NCBI GenBank assembly: GCA_021776335.1
Contig: JAJFGB010000011.1
Coordinates: 496,001-560,000, forward strand
Length of the DNA: 64,000 nucleotides
Direction of reading: 5' to 3'
Source of the DNA: Hyphococcus sp.
Lineage (GTDB): Bacteria > Pseudomonadota > Alphaproteobacteria > Caulobacterales > Parvularculaceae
A program made the translations under genes and the position numbers. The notes beneath the pieces are model-generated. The model saw only the letters and a list, made by a program, of their open reading frames with translations, made no database searches and was not told the DNA's origin. Positions within the stretch are counted from its first letter, which is position 1. Each line of letters opens with the position of its first letter. Of this stretch, positions 21,961 through 33,910 are shown in pieces.

Positions 21961-23670
21961 GTGTCCGTAACTGAAACCCTCAACCCGACTCGCGATGATT
22001 TCGCGGAAATGCTTGAAGCCTCTCTCGTCGATCGTCAAAACTTTGAAGAAACGGTTGTCAAAGGCATAATCACCGCCATCGAAAAAGACGTCGCTGTTAT
22101 TGACGTTGGCCTCAAAACCGAAGGCCGTGTGCCGCTCAAGGAATTCGCCCAACCGGGCAAGCCCGCCGACCTCAGCGTTGGCGATGAAGTGGAAGTCTAT
22201 GTCGAGCGCGTGGAAAACGCGAACGGCGAAGCGGTTATCTCCCGCGAAAAAGCGCGCCGCGAAGAGGCGTGGGATCGCCTGGAGAAAACTTTCGAAACCG
22301 GCGAGCGCGTCGAGGGTGAAATCTTCAATCGTGTCAAAGGCGGCTTTACTGTCGATCTTGGCGGCGCTGTCGCATTCCTGCCAGGCTCACAAGTTGATAT
22401 TCGCCCCGTTCGTGACGCGGGCCCGCTGATGAATATTCCGCAGCCATTTCGTATTTTAAAGATGGACAAACGCCGCGGCAATATCGTTGTTTCACGTCGG
22501 TCAATTCTCGAAGAGGATCGCGCCGAACATCGCCAGGAAGTCGTCAAGGAGCTTACTGAGGGTGACGATCGCGAAGGCATAGTGAAGAACATAACGGATT
22601 ACGGCGCGTTTGTTGAATTGGCGCCTGGTGTTGACGGTCTTCTTCATGTGACCGACATGTCGTGGAGCCGGGTCAATCACCCGTCCGAAGTTCTGAATGT
22701 TAATGACACGCTCCGTGTCAAGATCATTAAAATCAATCCGGAAACGCACCGCATTTCGCTTGGCATCAAGCAGTTGCACCCTGATCCATGGCAGGGCGTC
22801 GCGGCGAAATATCCGATTGACGCCAGGTTCAACGGCAAGGTTACGAACATTACCGATTACGGCGCTTTTGTTGAGCTTGAAGACGGCATCGAAGGTCTCG
22901 TCCATGTCTCCGAGATGAGCTGGGTGAAGAAAAATGTTCATCCGGGGAAAATCGTTTCGACCTCTCAGGAGGTCGACGTGATGGTGCTTGAGGTCGACGA
23001 GAGTAAACGCCGGATTTCACTTGGTTTGAAACAATGCCTCGACAATCCTTGGGAGCGTTTCGCTGAAGAACATCCGGTCGGGTCGATCATCGAAGGTGAA
23101 ATCAAGAACATCACCGAGTTCGGGCTGTTTGTCGGCTTGAACGAAGAGATGGACGGCATGGTTCATCTTTCTGACCTCGACTGGAATCGCGCCGGTGAGG
23201 AAGCGATCAAGGATTATCAGAAAAGCCAGACTATTCAGGCGAAAGTCCTCGACGTTGACCCTGACAAAGAACGCATTTCACTCGGTGTCAAACAAGTCGG
23301 CTCCGACCCAATGGAAACGATCGGCGAGATTAAGCGCGGCGATAATGTCACCTGCACCGTGACAGCGATCGAGACCGGCGGCGTTGAGGTCCAAATCGGC
23401 GGTTCCGATGGGCCCAAGGCGTTTATTCGGAAGTCAGACCTTTCCAAAGAGCGCAGCGAACAGCGGCCTGATCGCTTCGCGACCGGCGACAAGGTGGACG
23501 CGCGGGTTACCGGTGTTGATACAAAAACACGGCGTATCAATTTGTCGATCAAGGCGCGTGAAACCGCTGAAGAAAAAGACGCTGTCGAACAATACGGCTC
23601 CGCCGATTCTGGCGCCTCGCTGGGTGATATTCTCGGCGCGGCTCTGAAGGGCGGCAAAAAAGAAGATTAG
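21961..23670 (+). CDS. rpsA: 30S ribosomal protein S1
   Basis: 569 residues with six S1 RNA-binding repeats; repeats three and four carry the near-identical NITDYGAFVEL core. Brings mRNA to the 30S subunit. Begins with GTG at 21961 (VSVTETLNPTRDDFAEML); the purine-rich GGAG lies rather far upstream. The gene is followed by a strong terminator. Confidence 0.97.
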   Translation: MSVTETLNPTRDDFAEMLEASLVDRQNFEETVVKGIITAIEKDVAVIDVGLKTEGRVPLKEFAQPGKPADLSVGDEVEVYVERVENANGEAVISREKARREEAWDRLEKTFETGERVEGEIFNRVKGGFTVDLGGAVAFLPGSQVDIRPVRDAGPLMNIPQPFRILKMDKRRGNIVVSRRSILEEDRAEHRQEVVKELTEGDDREGIVKNITDYGAFVELAPGVDGLLHVTDMSWSRVNHPSEVLNVNDTLRVKIIKINPETHRISLGIKQLHPDPWQGVAAKYPIDARFNGKVTNITDYGAFVELEDGIEGLVHVSEMSWVKKNVHPGKIVSTSQEVDVMVLEVDESKRRISLGLKQCLDNPWERFAEEHPVGSIIEGEIKNITEFGLFVGLNEEMDGMVHLSDLDWNRAGEEAIKDYQKSQTIQAKVLDVDPDKERISLGVKQVGSDPMETIGEIKRGDNVTCTVTAIETGGVEVQIGGSDGPKAFIRKSDLSKERSEQRPDRFATGDKVDARVTGVDTKTRRINLSIKARETAEEKDAVEQYGSADSGASLGDILGAALKGGKKED

Positions 23671-23720
23671 ACCTGGCCCATGGTGGCGGCTTTCCGTTGC
23701 CAAAGCTAAAATCTTGATCA

Positions 23721-23751
23721 CCCCGGCGCTTGCGCGCCGGGGTTTTCTTTT
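23721..23751 (+). terminator. rpsA intrinsic terminator
   Basis: CCCCGGCGC and GCGCCGGGG pair around TTGC and run into TTTTCTTTT. Confidence 0.92.
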
Positions 23752-23832
23752 ATGATCAGGCATGAAGGAAATGCTGAATGGCCAAAATGATCGCGATTCT
23801 GTATTTCGCCATTAAGGGGTAACAGATCAGCT

Positions 23833-24705
23833 ATGCCCGAGCTTCCTGAAGTCGAAACCGTTTGCCGTGGTCTTGCGCCCGTGATGGAAGGTGCTCGGAT
23901 CACTGATGTCGAGGCGCGCCGGCCAGACCTCCGCTTTCCCTTGCCTGACCGTTTTACGAAGAGGCTGCGGGGCGCTCGTATTGAAACGTTGAGGCGGCGC
24001 GGCAAATATCTGATTGGCGATCTGTCTACCGGCGAGAGCCTGATTATGCATCTTGGCATGTCAGGACGGTTTACGATCGACGCGCGAGAAGACATGGATG
24101 CACTCTCCCGGCCGGGCGGTTTTGCACTAGCGCAGGATTGTGACGCGAAACACGACCATGTGGTGTTTCAACTTGCCGGCGCGCAGCGTGTGCAGGTGAC
24201 CTATAATGATCCAAGGCGGTTTGGCTTTATGGACCTGGCGCCGACCCTGGCGCTGGAAGAGTGCCGTCATTTCAATGGCATGGGGCCGGAACCATTAAGT
24301 AATATTTTCACCACAGCTGTTCTCAATACGGCGCTGAAGGGCAGGGCAACTCCCATCAAAACAGCACTTTTGGATCAGCGTATCGTCGCAGGGCTTGGCA
24401 ATATCTATGTATGCGAGGCGCTCTATCGGGCAAAGATATCGCCGCGCCGCCGCGCAGCGTCTGTTGCCGGTTTGCGCGGAGAGCGGCTTCACCGAGCGAT
24501 TATCGAGGTTTTGCGTGATGCGCTTGATGCCGGCGGGTCTTCTTTACGGGATTTTGCAGCGGCGGACGGCGCGCTTGGCTATTTTCAGCACCAGTTTGAT
24601 GTCTATGGCCGGGAGGGCGAAGATTGTGCTTGTTGTGGCGATGCCATTTGCAGGCTCGTTCAAAGCGGAAGAAGCACCTTTTTCTGCCCGTCTTGCCAGC
24701 GCTGA
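23833..24705 (+). CDS. mutM: Formamidopyrimidine-DNA glycosylase
   Basis: 290 residues. Removes 8-oxoguanine and formamidopyrimidines and nicks the site. The catalytic N-terminus [10 protein letters not shown] gives Pro2 and Glu3; Lys in RRGKYLI (about residue 57), [16 protein letters not shown] and the C-terminal zinc finger CACCGDAIC...CPSC are complete. The order mutM-rpsT-dnaA is widely conserved in Alphaproteobacteria. Confidence 0.97.
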   Translation: MPELPEVETVCRGLAPVMEGARITDVEARRPDLRFPLPDRFTKRLRGARIETLRRRGKYLIGDLSTGESLIMHLGMSGRFTIDAREDMDALSRPGGFALAQDCDAKHDHVVFQLAGAQRVQVTYNDPRRFGFMDLAPTLALEECRHFNGMGPEPLSNIFTTAVLNTALKGRATPIKTALLDQRIVAGLGNIYVCEALYRAKISPRRRAASVAGLRGERLHRAIIEVLRDALDAGGSSLRDFAAADGALGYFQHQFDVYGREGEDCACCGDAICRLVQSGRSTFFCPSCQR

Positions 24706-24803
24706 AAATAAGGCGTTATCTCGTGTTGACGGGCCAAGGCCCGCTGGCTATATACCCCCGCTCGCGCTGCAACCGGCAGCAGAAAACTTCAAAGTGAAAC
24801 AAT

Positions 24804-25070
24804 ATGGCTAACACGTCTTCCGCAAAAAAAATGGTGCGCAAAATCGAGCGCCGAACGGCCGTCAATAAGGCGCGTCGCTCTCGTGTCAGAACGTATCTGC
24901 GCAAAGTGGAAGAAGCGATCGCATCGGGCGATAAGAGCTCGGCGGCTGCAGCATTAAAAGTTGCACAACCGGAACTCCATCGTGCTGTTAGCAAAGGTAT
25001 TTTTCACAAAAATACAATTGCCCGGAAAATTTCGCGTCTTTCGGCGCGCGTAAAAGCGTTGGCAGCGTAA
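24804..25070 (+). CDS. rpsT: 30S ribosomal protein S20
   Basis: 88 residues, Lys/Arg/Ala-rich. [17 protein letters not shown] at the N-terminus and [16 protein letters not shown] near the C-terminus are family signatures. Binds the 16S rRNA 5' domain. Placed between mutM and dnaA. Confidence 0.97.
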   Translation: MANTSSAKKMVRKIERRTAVNKARRSRVRTYLRKVEEAIASGDKSSAAAALKVAQPELHRAVSKGIFHKNTIARKISRLSARVKALAA

Positions 25071-25711
25071 TTTAGTTCATCGCAAACATTTGGTTTGCGC
25101 CTTCTATTTTCAGTAAGTTTTGGTAATGCTTGGCGCGTGGCGTTGAAGCTCGTCATTGATGCTGAGTAGAATGTCACCCTGTTATAAAGTTCGCCACAAA
25201 AAAATTGCGTGCTGGTGGCATTGCTCATTGTTGCGGCTAAGGTTTTGTTTTTTCTCGCCGGTTAATTTTCTTGAATTTTTTTGTGCAGCAAACTGCAAAA
25301 AAAACGTCACATAAGTCGAATCAGTGCTTGACGGTTATCGTTAATTTTAACTACACTATAGGTTCAATAGGGCGGACACGGACGATTAACGCTCTTTCAG
25401 TTTCAGTTTTGTATGCGTTTCGAATCTGGTTGCATTGGCCGATAGGCTTGGCAACCGGTACTTATAACATTGCGGCTTAAGCTGTGGTTGTGCGGGGTTT
25501 ATCAAGATGGGCAGGGGCAAATTGCGAAAATTTTATTTTGCAGGAAATTTTGTCGTTGAGGTTGATGCCGTTCAAGCGATTGCGCTGCTGATTTAGATTT
25601 CGCATAAACTGTGCCGGCTAATCGCCGGCTGGATCAAATAAATTAAAATGCAAGGATGCGCTGAGCGATATTGGCGCAAGGCATTTTGTTGCAAGAATTC
25701 GGGTAGAATGC
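25071..25711. other. Intergenic region between rpsT and dnaA
   Basis: 641 bases, with an AT-rich part around 25240-25320 and another at 25500-25650. I found no clear TTATCCACA-type DnaA boxes and no convincing coding frame. It must carry the dnaA promoter. An origin is possible from location only; the evidence is weak. Confidence 0.4.
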
Positions 25712-27160
25712 ATGACCAATAACAATACGACCACGACTGTTTCCTCGACAAAGACATTTGACCGGTATCACGCCGCGCTCCGCGGGCGCGTTGGCGATGC
25801 CAAATACAAATCCTGGTTCATTGATCTGGGATTGGCGGAATTGACTGAGGAATGCGTTACGCTGTCAACCGGTTCCGAAGCCAAGCGCGATATGCTGGAT
25901 CAGCGTTTTCTGCCGGTCCTTGCCGACATCTGGCGTGCTGAGATCGGACCGATTTCAAAATTGCGGCTGACGGTACACAAAAAACTCAGCGAGCATGCAG
26001 CGAAAATTGACGCTCAAGAAGAAAAGCGCGCACGCAATAATGGTAAAGTGCGGGCGTTTAGCGACGGTGCTTACGGGACGGAATCCGAAGCGGCGCAATC
26101 GCGCAAAGACGGCGCGGCTCATTTCGGCGATATTGCAACACCGCTTGATGCGCGCAGGACGTTTGACACCCTTGCTGTCGGCGATTCGAACCGCATTGGT
26201 TGGGCTGCAGCGCGTCAGGCGCTGGTCGAAGGCCGACAACGTGAGCTGATCTACTTCTACGGCCAGTCTGGCGTCGGCAAAACTCACCTCTTGCAGGCCG
26301 TGGGACATGAGTGGATGAAAAACAGCACCCGCGGGTCGTGTGCTTATGTCACTTACAACAATTTAATCAGTGCGTGCGTCAGTGCGGTCTGGTCTAATTC
26401 GACCCAGGCGCTGCACAAATCATTGCTGCAGAATACGCTTCTGAGTTTCGATGACATCCATTTTCTTGAGGGAAAAAACCGCACGCAAGAGGAGCTTCTG
26501 ATTGTGATTGATGCAGCGCTGGATAGTGGCAAACAAGTTGTGATCGCTGGAGAATTGCCGCCGGCAAAATTGGCGGAGGCAGGCATTAATCAACGTCTGG
26601 CCGATCGGCTTTCAGGCGGCATATGCGCGCCCATTGATCAGGGTGATGAAACCCTGCGTCTGGCAGTTCTTCGAAAACGTATGGAACAAAGCTCTGCAAA
26701 ATGCTCGATTCCCGATGACGTCCTTCATTTCATTGCACGCACTTTTACCCAAAGCATGCGGGAGACGATCGGTGCGCTAAACCAGCTGACATTGATGTAT
26801 GGCGCCCAGGAAGTCGTTGTCGATATTGAGGACGCAAAATCGATCTTGAAATCGCGTCTGGAGGACAGGCGCAAGGCTGCCACTCTTGAGGATGCGATCG
26901 CGGCGGGCGCTGAAGCCTTTGGTCTGAAGCTTGAAGATATGACCTGCCGCGCCCAGCCTCAGCGCCTGGTGCGTGCTCGCCATGCGGTCGTCTGGTGCGC
27001 CAGAGAGGTCTTGAAGGAATCGTTTCCACGTATCGGCAAATCTCTCAAGCGTGACCATACCACCGCAATGTCGTCTTATCGACGGGCCCAGGCTCTGCTT
27101 GAGCGAGACAAGGCTTTCCAGGACGGCGTGAGGCGGATTCGCGAGGCTTTGGAAGGCTAA
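25712..27160 (+). CDS. dnaA: Chromosomal replication initiator DnaA, divergent
   Basis: 482 residues with all four domains. Domain I lies at about 16-90, a linker to about 145, the AAA+ core starts with RRTFDTLAVGDSN. Walker A is GQSGVGKT (about 184-191), Walker B LLSFDDIHFL (about 243-252), and the C-terminal DNA-binding helix reads RIGKSLKRDHTTAM. Location after rpsT and before dnaN supports the call. Several normally rigid positions deviate: LSFDDIHFL for LIDDIQFL, DRLSGG where the box VII arginine region is usually SRF.WGL, and SLKRDHTT for FGRDHTT. The gene starts at the ATG at 25712. Confidence 0.93.
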   Translation: MTNNNTTTTVSSTKTFDRYHAALRGRVGDAKYKSWFIDLGLAELTEECVTLSTGSEAKRDMLDQRFLPVLADIWRAEIGPISKLRLTVHKKLSEHAAKIDAQEEKRARNNGKVRAFSDGAYGTESEAAQSRKDGAAHFGDIATPLDARRTFDTLAVGDSNRIGWAAARQALVEGRQRELIYFYGQSGVGKTHLLQAVGHEWMKNSTRGSCAYVTYNNLISACVSAVWSNSTQALHKSLLQNTLLSFDDIHFLEGKNRTQEELLIVIDAALDSGKQVVIAGELPPAKLAEAGINQRLADRLSGGICAPIDQGDETLRLAVLRKRMEQSSAKCSIPDDVLHFIARTFTQSMRETIGALNQLTLMYGAQEVVVDIEDAKSILKSRLEDRRKAATLEDAIAAGAEAFGLKLEDMTCRAQPQRLVRARHAVVWCAREVLKESFPRIGKSLKRDHTTAMSSYRRAQALLERDKAFQDGVRRIREALEG

Positions 27161-27206
27161 TTTCGGGCTTGGAAAAAGCCTGTTGAAATCATCAATTTAA
27201 CACGAC

Positions 27207-27240
27207 GCGCCGGCGCTGGAAATCAACGCCGGCGCTAGCT
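27207..27240 (+). terminator. Probable terminator after dnaA
   Basis: Perfect 9-bp arms GCGCCGGCG and CGCCGGCGC (27207-27215 and 27227-27235), followed by TAGCTTTT. The T tract is short, so termination may be partial before dnaN. Confidence 0.55.
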
Positions 27241-27373
27241 TTTCAGGGTGCTTTTCGGCTATAATTTCAGGGTTAATTATAGACGGCGATTCTCCGCGCC
27301 GGCGGCGTCATTTGCGCAGCGCCGGGCGGGGTTTTTTACAGGTTTCGCCACCGATTCCGAGAGAGCAAATCGC

Positions 27374-28492
27374 ATGAAGGTCACGATTGAACGGTCCGCC
27401 CTGTCGAAAGCATTAGGGCATGTGCAAAGCGTTGTTGAGCGGCGAAACACCATCCCGATTTTGTCAAATGTGCTTTTGCAGGCCAATGGCGGCGCCCTGA
27501 ATTTGACGGCGACGGATCTTGATATCGAGATTTCCGAGGGTGCGCCCGCTGATGTGGCGCAGGACGGCGCGACGACTGTCTCGGCATTGACACTATTTGA
27601 AATCGTCAAGCGCTTGCCGGACGGCGCGCAGGTGCGCCTTGAGCTGTCGCAGGAGGAAAGCCGTTTACAGGTGTCGGCGGGCAGGTCGCAATTTGCGCTT
27701 GCGGTGCTGCCGGATGAAGATTTTCCGAGCCTCACGACGGATGATTTGGATACGCGCTTTTCTATGCCGACGAGCGATCTCAGTCGCCTGTTGCAGAAGT
27801 CACGCTTTGCGATGTCGCAGGAGGAAACGCGTTATTATTTGAACGGTGTCTATTTCCATGCGTTTACTGATGGCGACGCGTCTTTGTTGCGTGCGGCGGC
27901 GACTGACGGGCATCGGCTTGCGCGGCTTGATGCGCCGCTGCCCGATGGCGCGGCGTCGATGCCGGGGGTGATTGTTCCACGCAAAGCGATTGCGGAGCTT
28001 GGCCGGTTGCTCGAAGACGCAGAGGAAAATGTAGAAATTGCTGTTTCGGCGGCGAAAATCCGCTTTGGCTTCGGCGCCGGTTATTTGACCTCGAAACTGA
28101 TCGACGGCTCATTTCCGGACTATGAGCGCGTGATCCCAAAAGGTAACGATAATATTCTTCGTGTAGAGACAAAAGACTTTGCCCAGGCCGTTGACCGCGT
28201 ATCCACTGTATCTGCGGATCGCACGCGCTCGGTAAAAATGGCGCTCGAAGCTGATCGGTTGCGCCTGACCGTCAATAACCCTGAAGCGGGTTCTGCGCTC
28301 GAAGAGCTTTCGGTTGATTATGGCGGTGAGCCGATTGAGATTGGTTTTAACGCCCGCTACCTGCTCGATGTTGCGCAACAAGTCGATGGCGAAACCGCGA
28401 CGTTCCGCCTTGCCGATCCATCGTCGCCGACAGTGATTGTCGACGAAGAAGACGAGCGTGCGCTTTACGTCTTGATGCCGTTGAGGGTGTAG
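27374..28492 (+). CDS. dnaN: DNA polymerase III beta sliding clamp
   Basis: 372 residues. Ring-shaped processivity clamp of the replicase. The ATG at 27374 gives the canonical MKVTIERSALSKALGHVQ; IPILSNVLL, ATDLDIEI, RAAATDGHRLA and the C-terminal ALYVLMPLRV are family signatures. The longer frame to 27248 has no family support. recF starts two bases after its stop. Confidence 0.97.
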   Translation: MKVTIERSALSKALGHVQSVVERRNTIPILSNVLLQANGGALNLTATDLDIEISEGAPADVAQDGATTVSALTLFEIVKRLPDGAQVRLELSQEESRLQVSAGRSQFALAVLPDEDFPSLTTDDLDTRFSMPTSDLSRLLQKSRFAMSQEETRYYLNGVYFHAFTDGDASLLRAAATDGHRLARLDAPLPDGAASMPGVIVPRKAIAELGRLLEDAEENVEIAVSAAKIRFGFGAGYLTSKLIDGSFPDYERVIPKGNDNILRVETKDFAQAVDRVSTVSADRTRSVKMALEADRLRLTVNNPEAGSALEELSVDYGGEPIEIGFNARYLLDVAQQVDGETATFRLADPSSPTVIVDEEDERALYVLMPLRV

Positions 28493-28494
28493 TT

Positions 28495-29694
28495 TTGAGC
28501 CAGACGGCGATCAGAAAATCAGATGCAGCGGCGCAAGCGCCGGCGTTGGGCGCATCGCCTGCGCGCCGCGCGAAGTTGCGCCGATTAACGTTGACCGATT
28601 TTCGCTCCTATGAGCGCACCGAGATAGAACTCGACGGACGCCCGGTAGCGCTTGCCGGCGCCAATGGCGCGGGCAAGACCAACATCCTTGAAGCGATTTC
28701 CCTAATAGGTCCGGGGCGCGGCGTTCGCACTGCGCGTCTTGATGAGTTGCCGCGCCTTGACGGGCCTGGCGGCTGGGCAGTGGCGGCGCGTCTTGATGAT
28801 GGCGAGGACGAACGCCGTTTTGGCGTCGGGGTTACAACCTCAAAGCCGGATCGGCGGGTATGTCGTATTGATGATACAGCGGCTGCAGGACCAGGTGCCT
28901 TTTCTGAGCATTTGCGCTTTTTGTGGCTGACGCCGGCGCAGGACAGGCTTTTTCTGGAAGGCGCCGGTGAGCGCCGCCGGTTTCTCGATCGTATGGCGCT
29001 TGCTCACGATCCGGCGCACGGAAAAATATCATCGGCTTTTGAGCAAGCGATGCGCCAACGCCAGCGTCTGCTTGATGAGGGCGGCCGCGATGATGAGTGG
29101 CTTTGCGCACTTGAAGCGCAAATGGCGGAGACAGGCGTTGCTGTCGCGGCAGGTCGCCGACACATCGCTGCGATGCTGGCTGCCGCTAATGTTGTTTCCG
29201 GCGAGACGCTGTTTCCAACGGCTGATGTCGCGCTCCAGGGCGATCTTGAGATTGCATTGGAAAATCGGAAAGCTGCTGATGTTGAGGAAGACTATACGGC
29301 GCAGTTAAAGTGCCGTCGCCGGCTTGATACTGAGGCGGGGCGTGCGCTGCTAGGCCCGCACCGCAGCGATTTACTGGTTTATCACCGTGGCAAAGGCCGC
29401 CTTGCGCGGCTATGTTCTACCGGGGAGCAAAAAGCGCTGCTCATTGGGCTGGTTCTCGCCAATGCGCAGGCTCTGGCGGCATCGGCCGGTAATACGCCGC
29501 TGATCCTCTTGCTCGATGAAATCGCCGCGCATCTCGATGAAGAGCGGCGGGCCGGGCTCTTTTCGATACTCGACGGGCTCGGATTTCAGGCTTTTATGAC
29601 GGGTACGGATAAGTCTTTGTTTACAGCCTGGGGTGACCGGGCTCAATATTTCGAGGCGTGCGACAGCGCGCTCCATGAAGCAACGCTAAGTTAA
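28495..29694 (+). CDS. recF: DNA replication and repair protein RecF
   Basis: 399 residues if the TTG at 28495 is used, just after dnaN; the family usually begins near RRLTLTDFRSY, so the first 28 residues may be partly untranslated or a local extension. SMC-like ATPase that helps load RecA at gaps. Walker A is GANGAGKTN; the C-terminal signature and Walker B read PLILLLDEIAAHLD. Upstream dnaN and downstream gyrB fit the classical replication block. Confidence 0.93.
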   Translation: MSQTAIRKSDAAAQAPALGASPARRAKLRRLTLTDFRSYERTEIELDGRPVALAGANGAGKTNILEAISLIGPGRGVRTARLDELPRLDGPGGWAVAARLDDGEDERRFGVGVTTSKPDRRVCRIDDTAAAGPGAFSEHLRFLWLTPAQDRLFLEGAGERRRFLDRMALAHDPAHGKISSAFEQAMRQRQRLLDEGGRDDEWLCALEAQMAETGVAVAAGRRHIAAMLAAANVVSGETLFPTADVALQGDLEIALENRKAADVEEDYTAQLKCRRRLDTEAGRALLGPHRSDLLVYHRGKGRLARLCSTGEQKALLIGLVLANAQALAASAGNTPLILLLDEIAAHLDEERRAGLFSILDGLGFQAFMTGTDKSLFTAWGDRAQYFEACDSALHEATLS

Positions 29695-32115
<2,421 letters not shown>

Positions 32116-32242
32116 AGCGGGAAGCGCTGAAGCACGACCGTAAAAATCCAAAGCGAAATGCGCAGCGCGTATATTGCGTCAAAGCTTTGGCGCGGGATCA
32201 ACGCCATTTGTCTTTGGCGTCATTTCATCACCATGATGCCGG

Positions 32243-33220
32243 TCAGTTGGCCTTATTGTCATTGGCCGGCGTGCTGGTCCAGTCGCCATAGCGGCTGACC
32301 TCATAGCCTTTCGCCGCCAACAGCGCGGGAACAGAGTCTGCGCCGCTTGTGAGATGGCCTGCGCCAACAGCGACCAGTGCGGTTCCCGATCCATCGTCCA
32401 GCGCATTGGCCAGCGTTTCCACCCAGGCTATGTTGCGTTCAACCAGCAGACGTTCATAAACCTCCGGCGCCTGATCGCGCATGGTCTCGTTCATCATGAC
32501 GTCTATGGCGTCGACATCGCCCGTGCGCCAGGCATTATAGAGCAATGCAAATGCCGCGGTCTGGTTTTCCCAATCACGCAAGGTCAGCACTAATAACGCC
32601 TTCTCCGTTTCTGGCGGCAAATCGGTAAATAGAGCGAGCTGCTCTTCGATCGACTCAAAGAATGCCAACTCTTTTCCCAGCGTATGCGATTCGGCGAGCA
32701 AAACAGTGTCAAGCCCGGCGCCAGGGGCAAAGCCCTGCTGCACTATGAACTGTACACTGAGTGTCAAAAACGCAAACCATGGTCGCATGGGATCAATGGC
32801 GGTAATCGGCAGGCCAAGGCTGCGCGTGATATCACGTAGCTTCAGCGCGTCTGTCTCGTCGAGCGTTGTCGTTAAGAGAGCGCCATTCTGACTAAATCCT
32901 TCCAGCATCGTCACACGGGTCGCAACTGATTGTGTTTCCGGCGCGCTGCTATCTACTTCAAAATAAACGGTGTCTGCTGCGGCAAGCGCTGCTTTCAGGC
33001 TGTCGGTTCGCCAGTCAACATTGGGCGGCAGGATGTGAAATGTGCCAAGCAGAACAAATTCTGAATCCCCGTCAGCAACGCGCCACATGGGCGGCGTAGC
33101 ATATTGTACCGTCGGCTCAGCGCGGGGCGCTGTCTCTTGCGCTGCAGCGCCGCCGATAACGGCGAATGCTGCTATCATTGCCGCGATGCCGGCCGCTGAT
33201 CTTGCGATGTTTTTGCTCAT
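32243..33220 (-). CDS. TraB/GumN-family protein
   Basis: 325 residues from the ATG at 33220. A signal peptide (MSKNIARSAAGIAAM... ending GGAAAQ) is followed by PPMWRVADGDSEFVLLGTFHILPP, the conserved first strand of the family with its GT.H motif. VYFEVDSS and the C-terminal LVAVGAGHLTSGADSV with the second conserved GxGH motif follow. These proteins are related to the Tiki/EreA fold and may be metal-dependent peptidases; the target is unknown. Periplasmic location inferred. Confidence 0.88.
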   Translation of the reverse strand: MSKNIARSAAGIAAMIAAFAVIGGAAAQETAPRAEPTVQYATPPMWRVADGDSEFVLLGTFHILPPNVDWRTDSLKAALAAADTVYFEVDSSAPETQSVATRVTMLEGFSQNGALLTTTLDETDALKLRDITRSLGLPITAIDPMRPWFAFLTLSVQFIVQQGFAPGAGLDTVLLAESHTLGKELAFFESIEEQLALFTDLPPETEKALLVLTLRDWENQTAAFALLYNAWRTGDVDAIDVMMNETMRDQAPEVYERLLVERNIAWVETLANALDDGSGTALVAVGAGHLTSGADSVPALLAAKGYEVSRYGDWTSTPANDNKAN

Positions 33221-33454
33221 GGATTTCCTCGAAGGTTCCGTGCGTGTCATCACGCAACCTATCATAGATTAAAGTCGCTGGTGTATGACGGCTTTGTAAG
33301 CGTCGTGAAGCTTCTATGCTGAAATTGGCGCCAAATTATGACATTTGGCCCCGCTGAGGCGCCGTTTTTTGCTGTGCTTCTGGGCTCGCAAGCCGCTTTA
33401 TCTTCGTCTTGCGGCGATTGCCCGGATCGCGTACATGCGGGCCCTCAATTCTTG

Positions 33455-33531
<77 letters not shown>

Positions 33532-33910
33532 CCCCCAATTCGTTGAAGAGCCGGGTGTTTTTCGATCACCATTAAATCGAGAAAGTACTCGGAAGCCAAT
33601 TGGCTGCTATTGGCCCTTACCAGCCATTCGACCGCGGCAGATCGAATGGCTGCCTGATCCTGTGATCTCAATGTTCCTGCTCCATCAACACCGAGCTCAG
33701 CACCAACGATTGGGCCGCGATAGTTTTCTAGGTAAGCCATGAATGAACGGTCTTGCGCAGTAATAGTATATGGCGCGCAAAAACCGCCACATTCGGCATC
33801 AATGGGTTTTTGTAATGTTGATTGAAAAGCGTGCATTGCCAGCACTACCTTACACAGACTATATTCATCAACGCTGTTCTATTGTTTTATCGAGACATGT
33901 TGGGGAAAAG
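33532..33910. other. Left part of the tRNA-Arg island, no supported gene
   Basis: About 380 bases. A minus-strand frame (to 33845) continues into antisense translation of the tRNA and shows no known domain. No integrase remnant recognised. Holds the promoter of the Sel1-repeat gene. Confidence 0.4.

Noticed and set aside
25071-25711. Chromosomal origin between rpsT and dnaA
   Set aside because: No cluster of recognisable DnaA boxes or paired CtrA-type sites could be found by eye; location alone is not enough.
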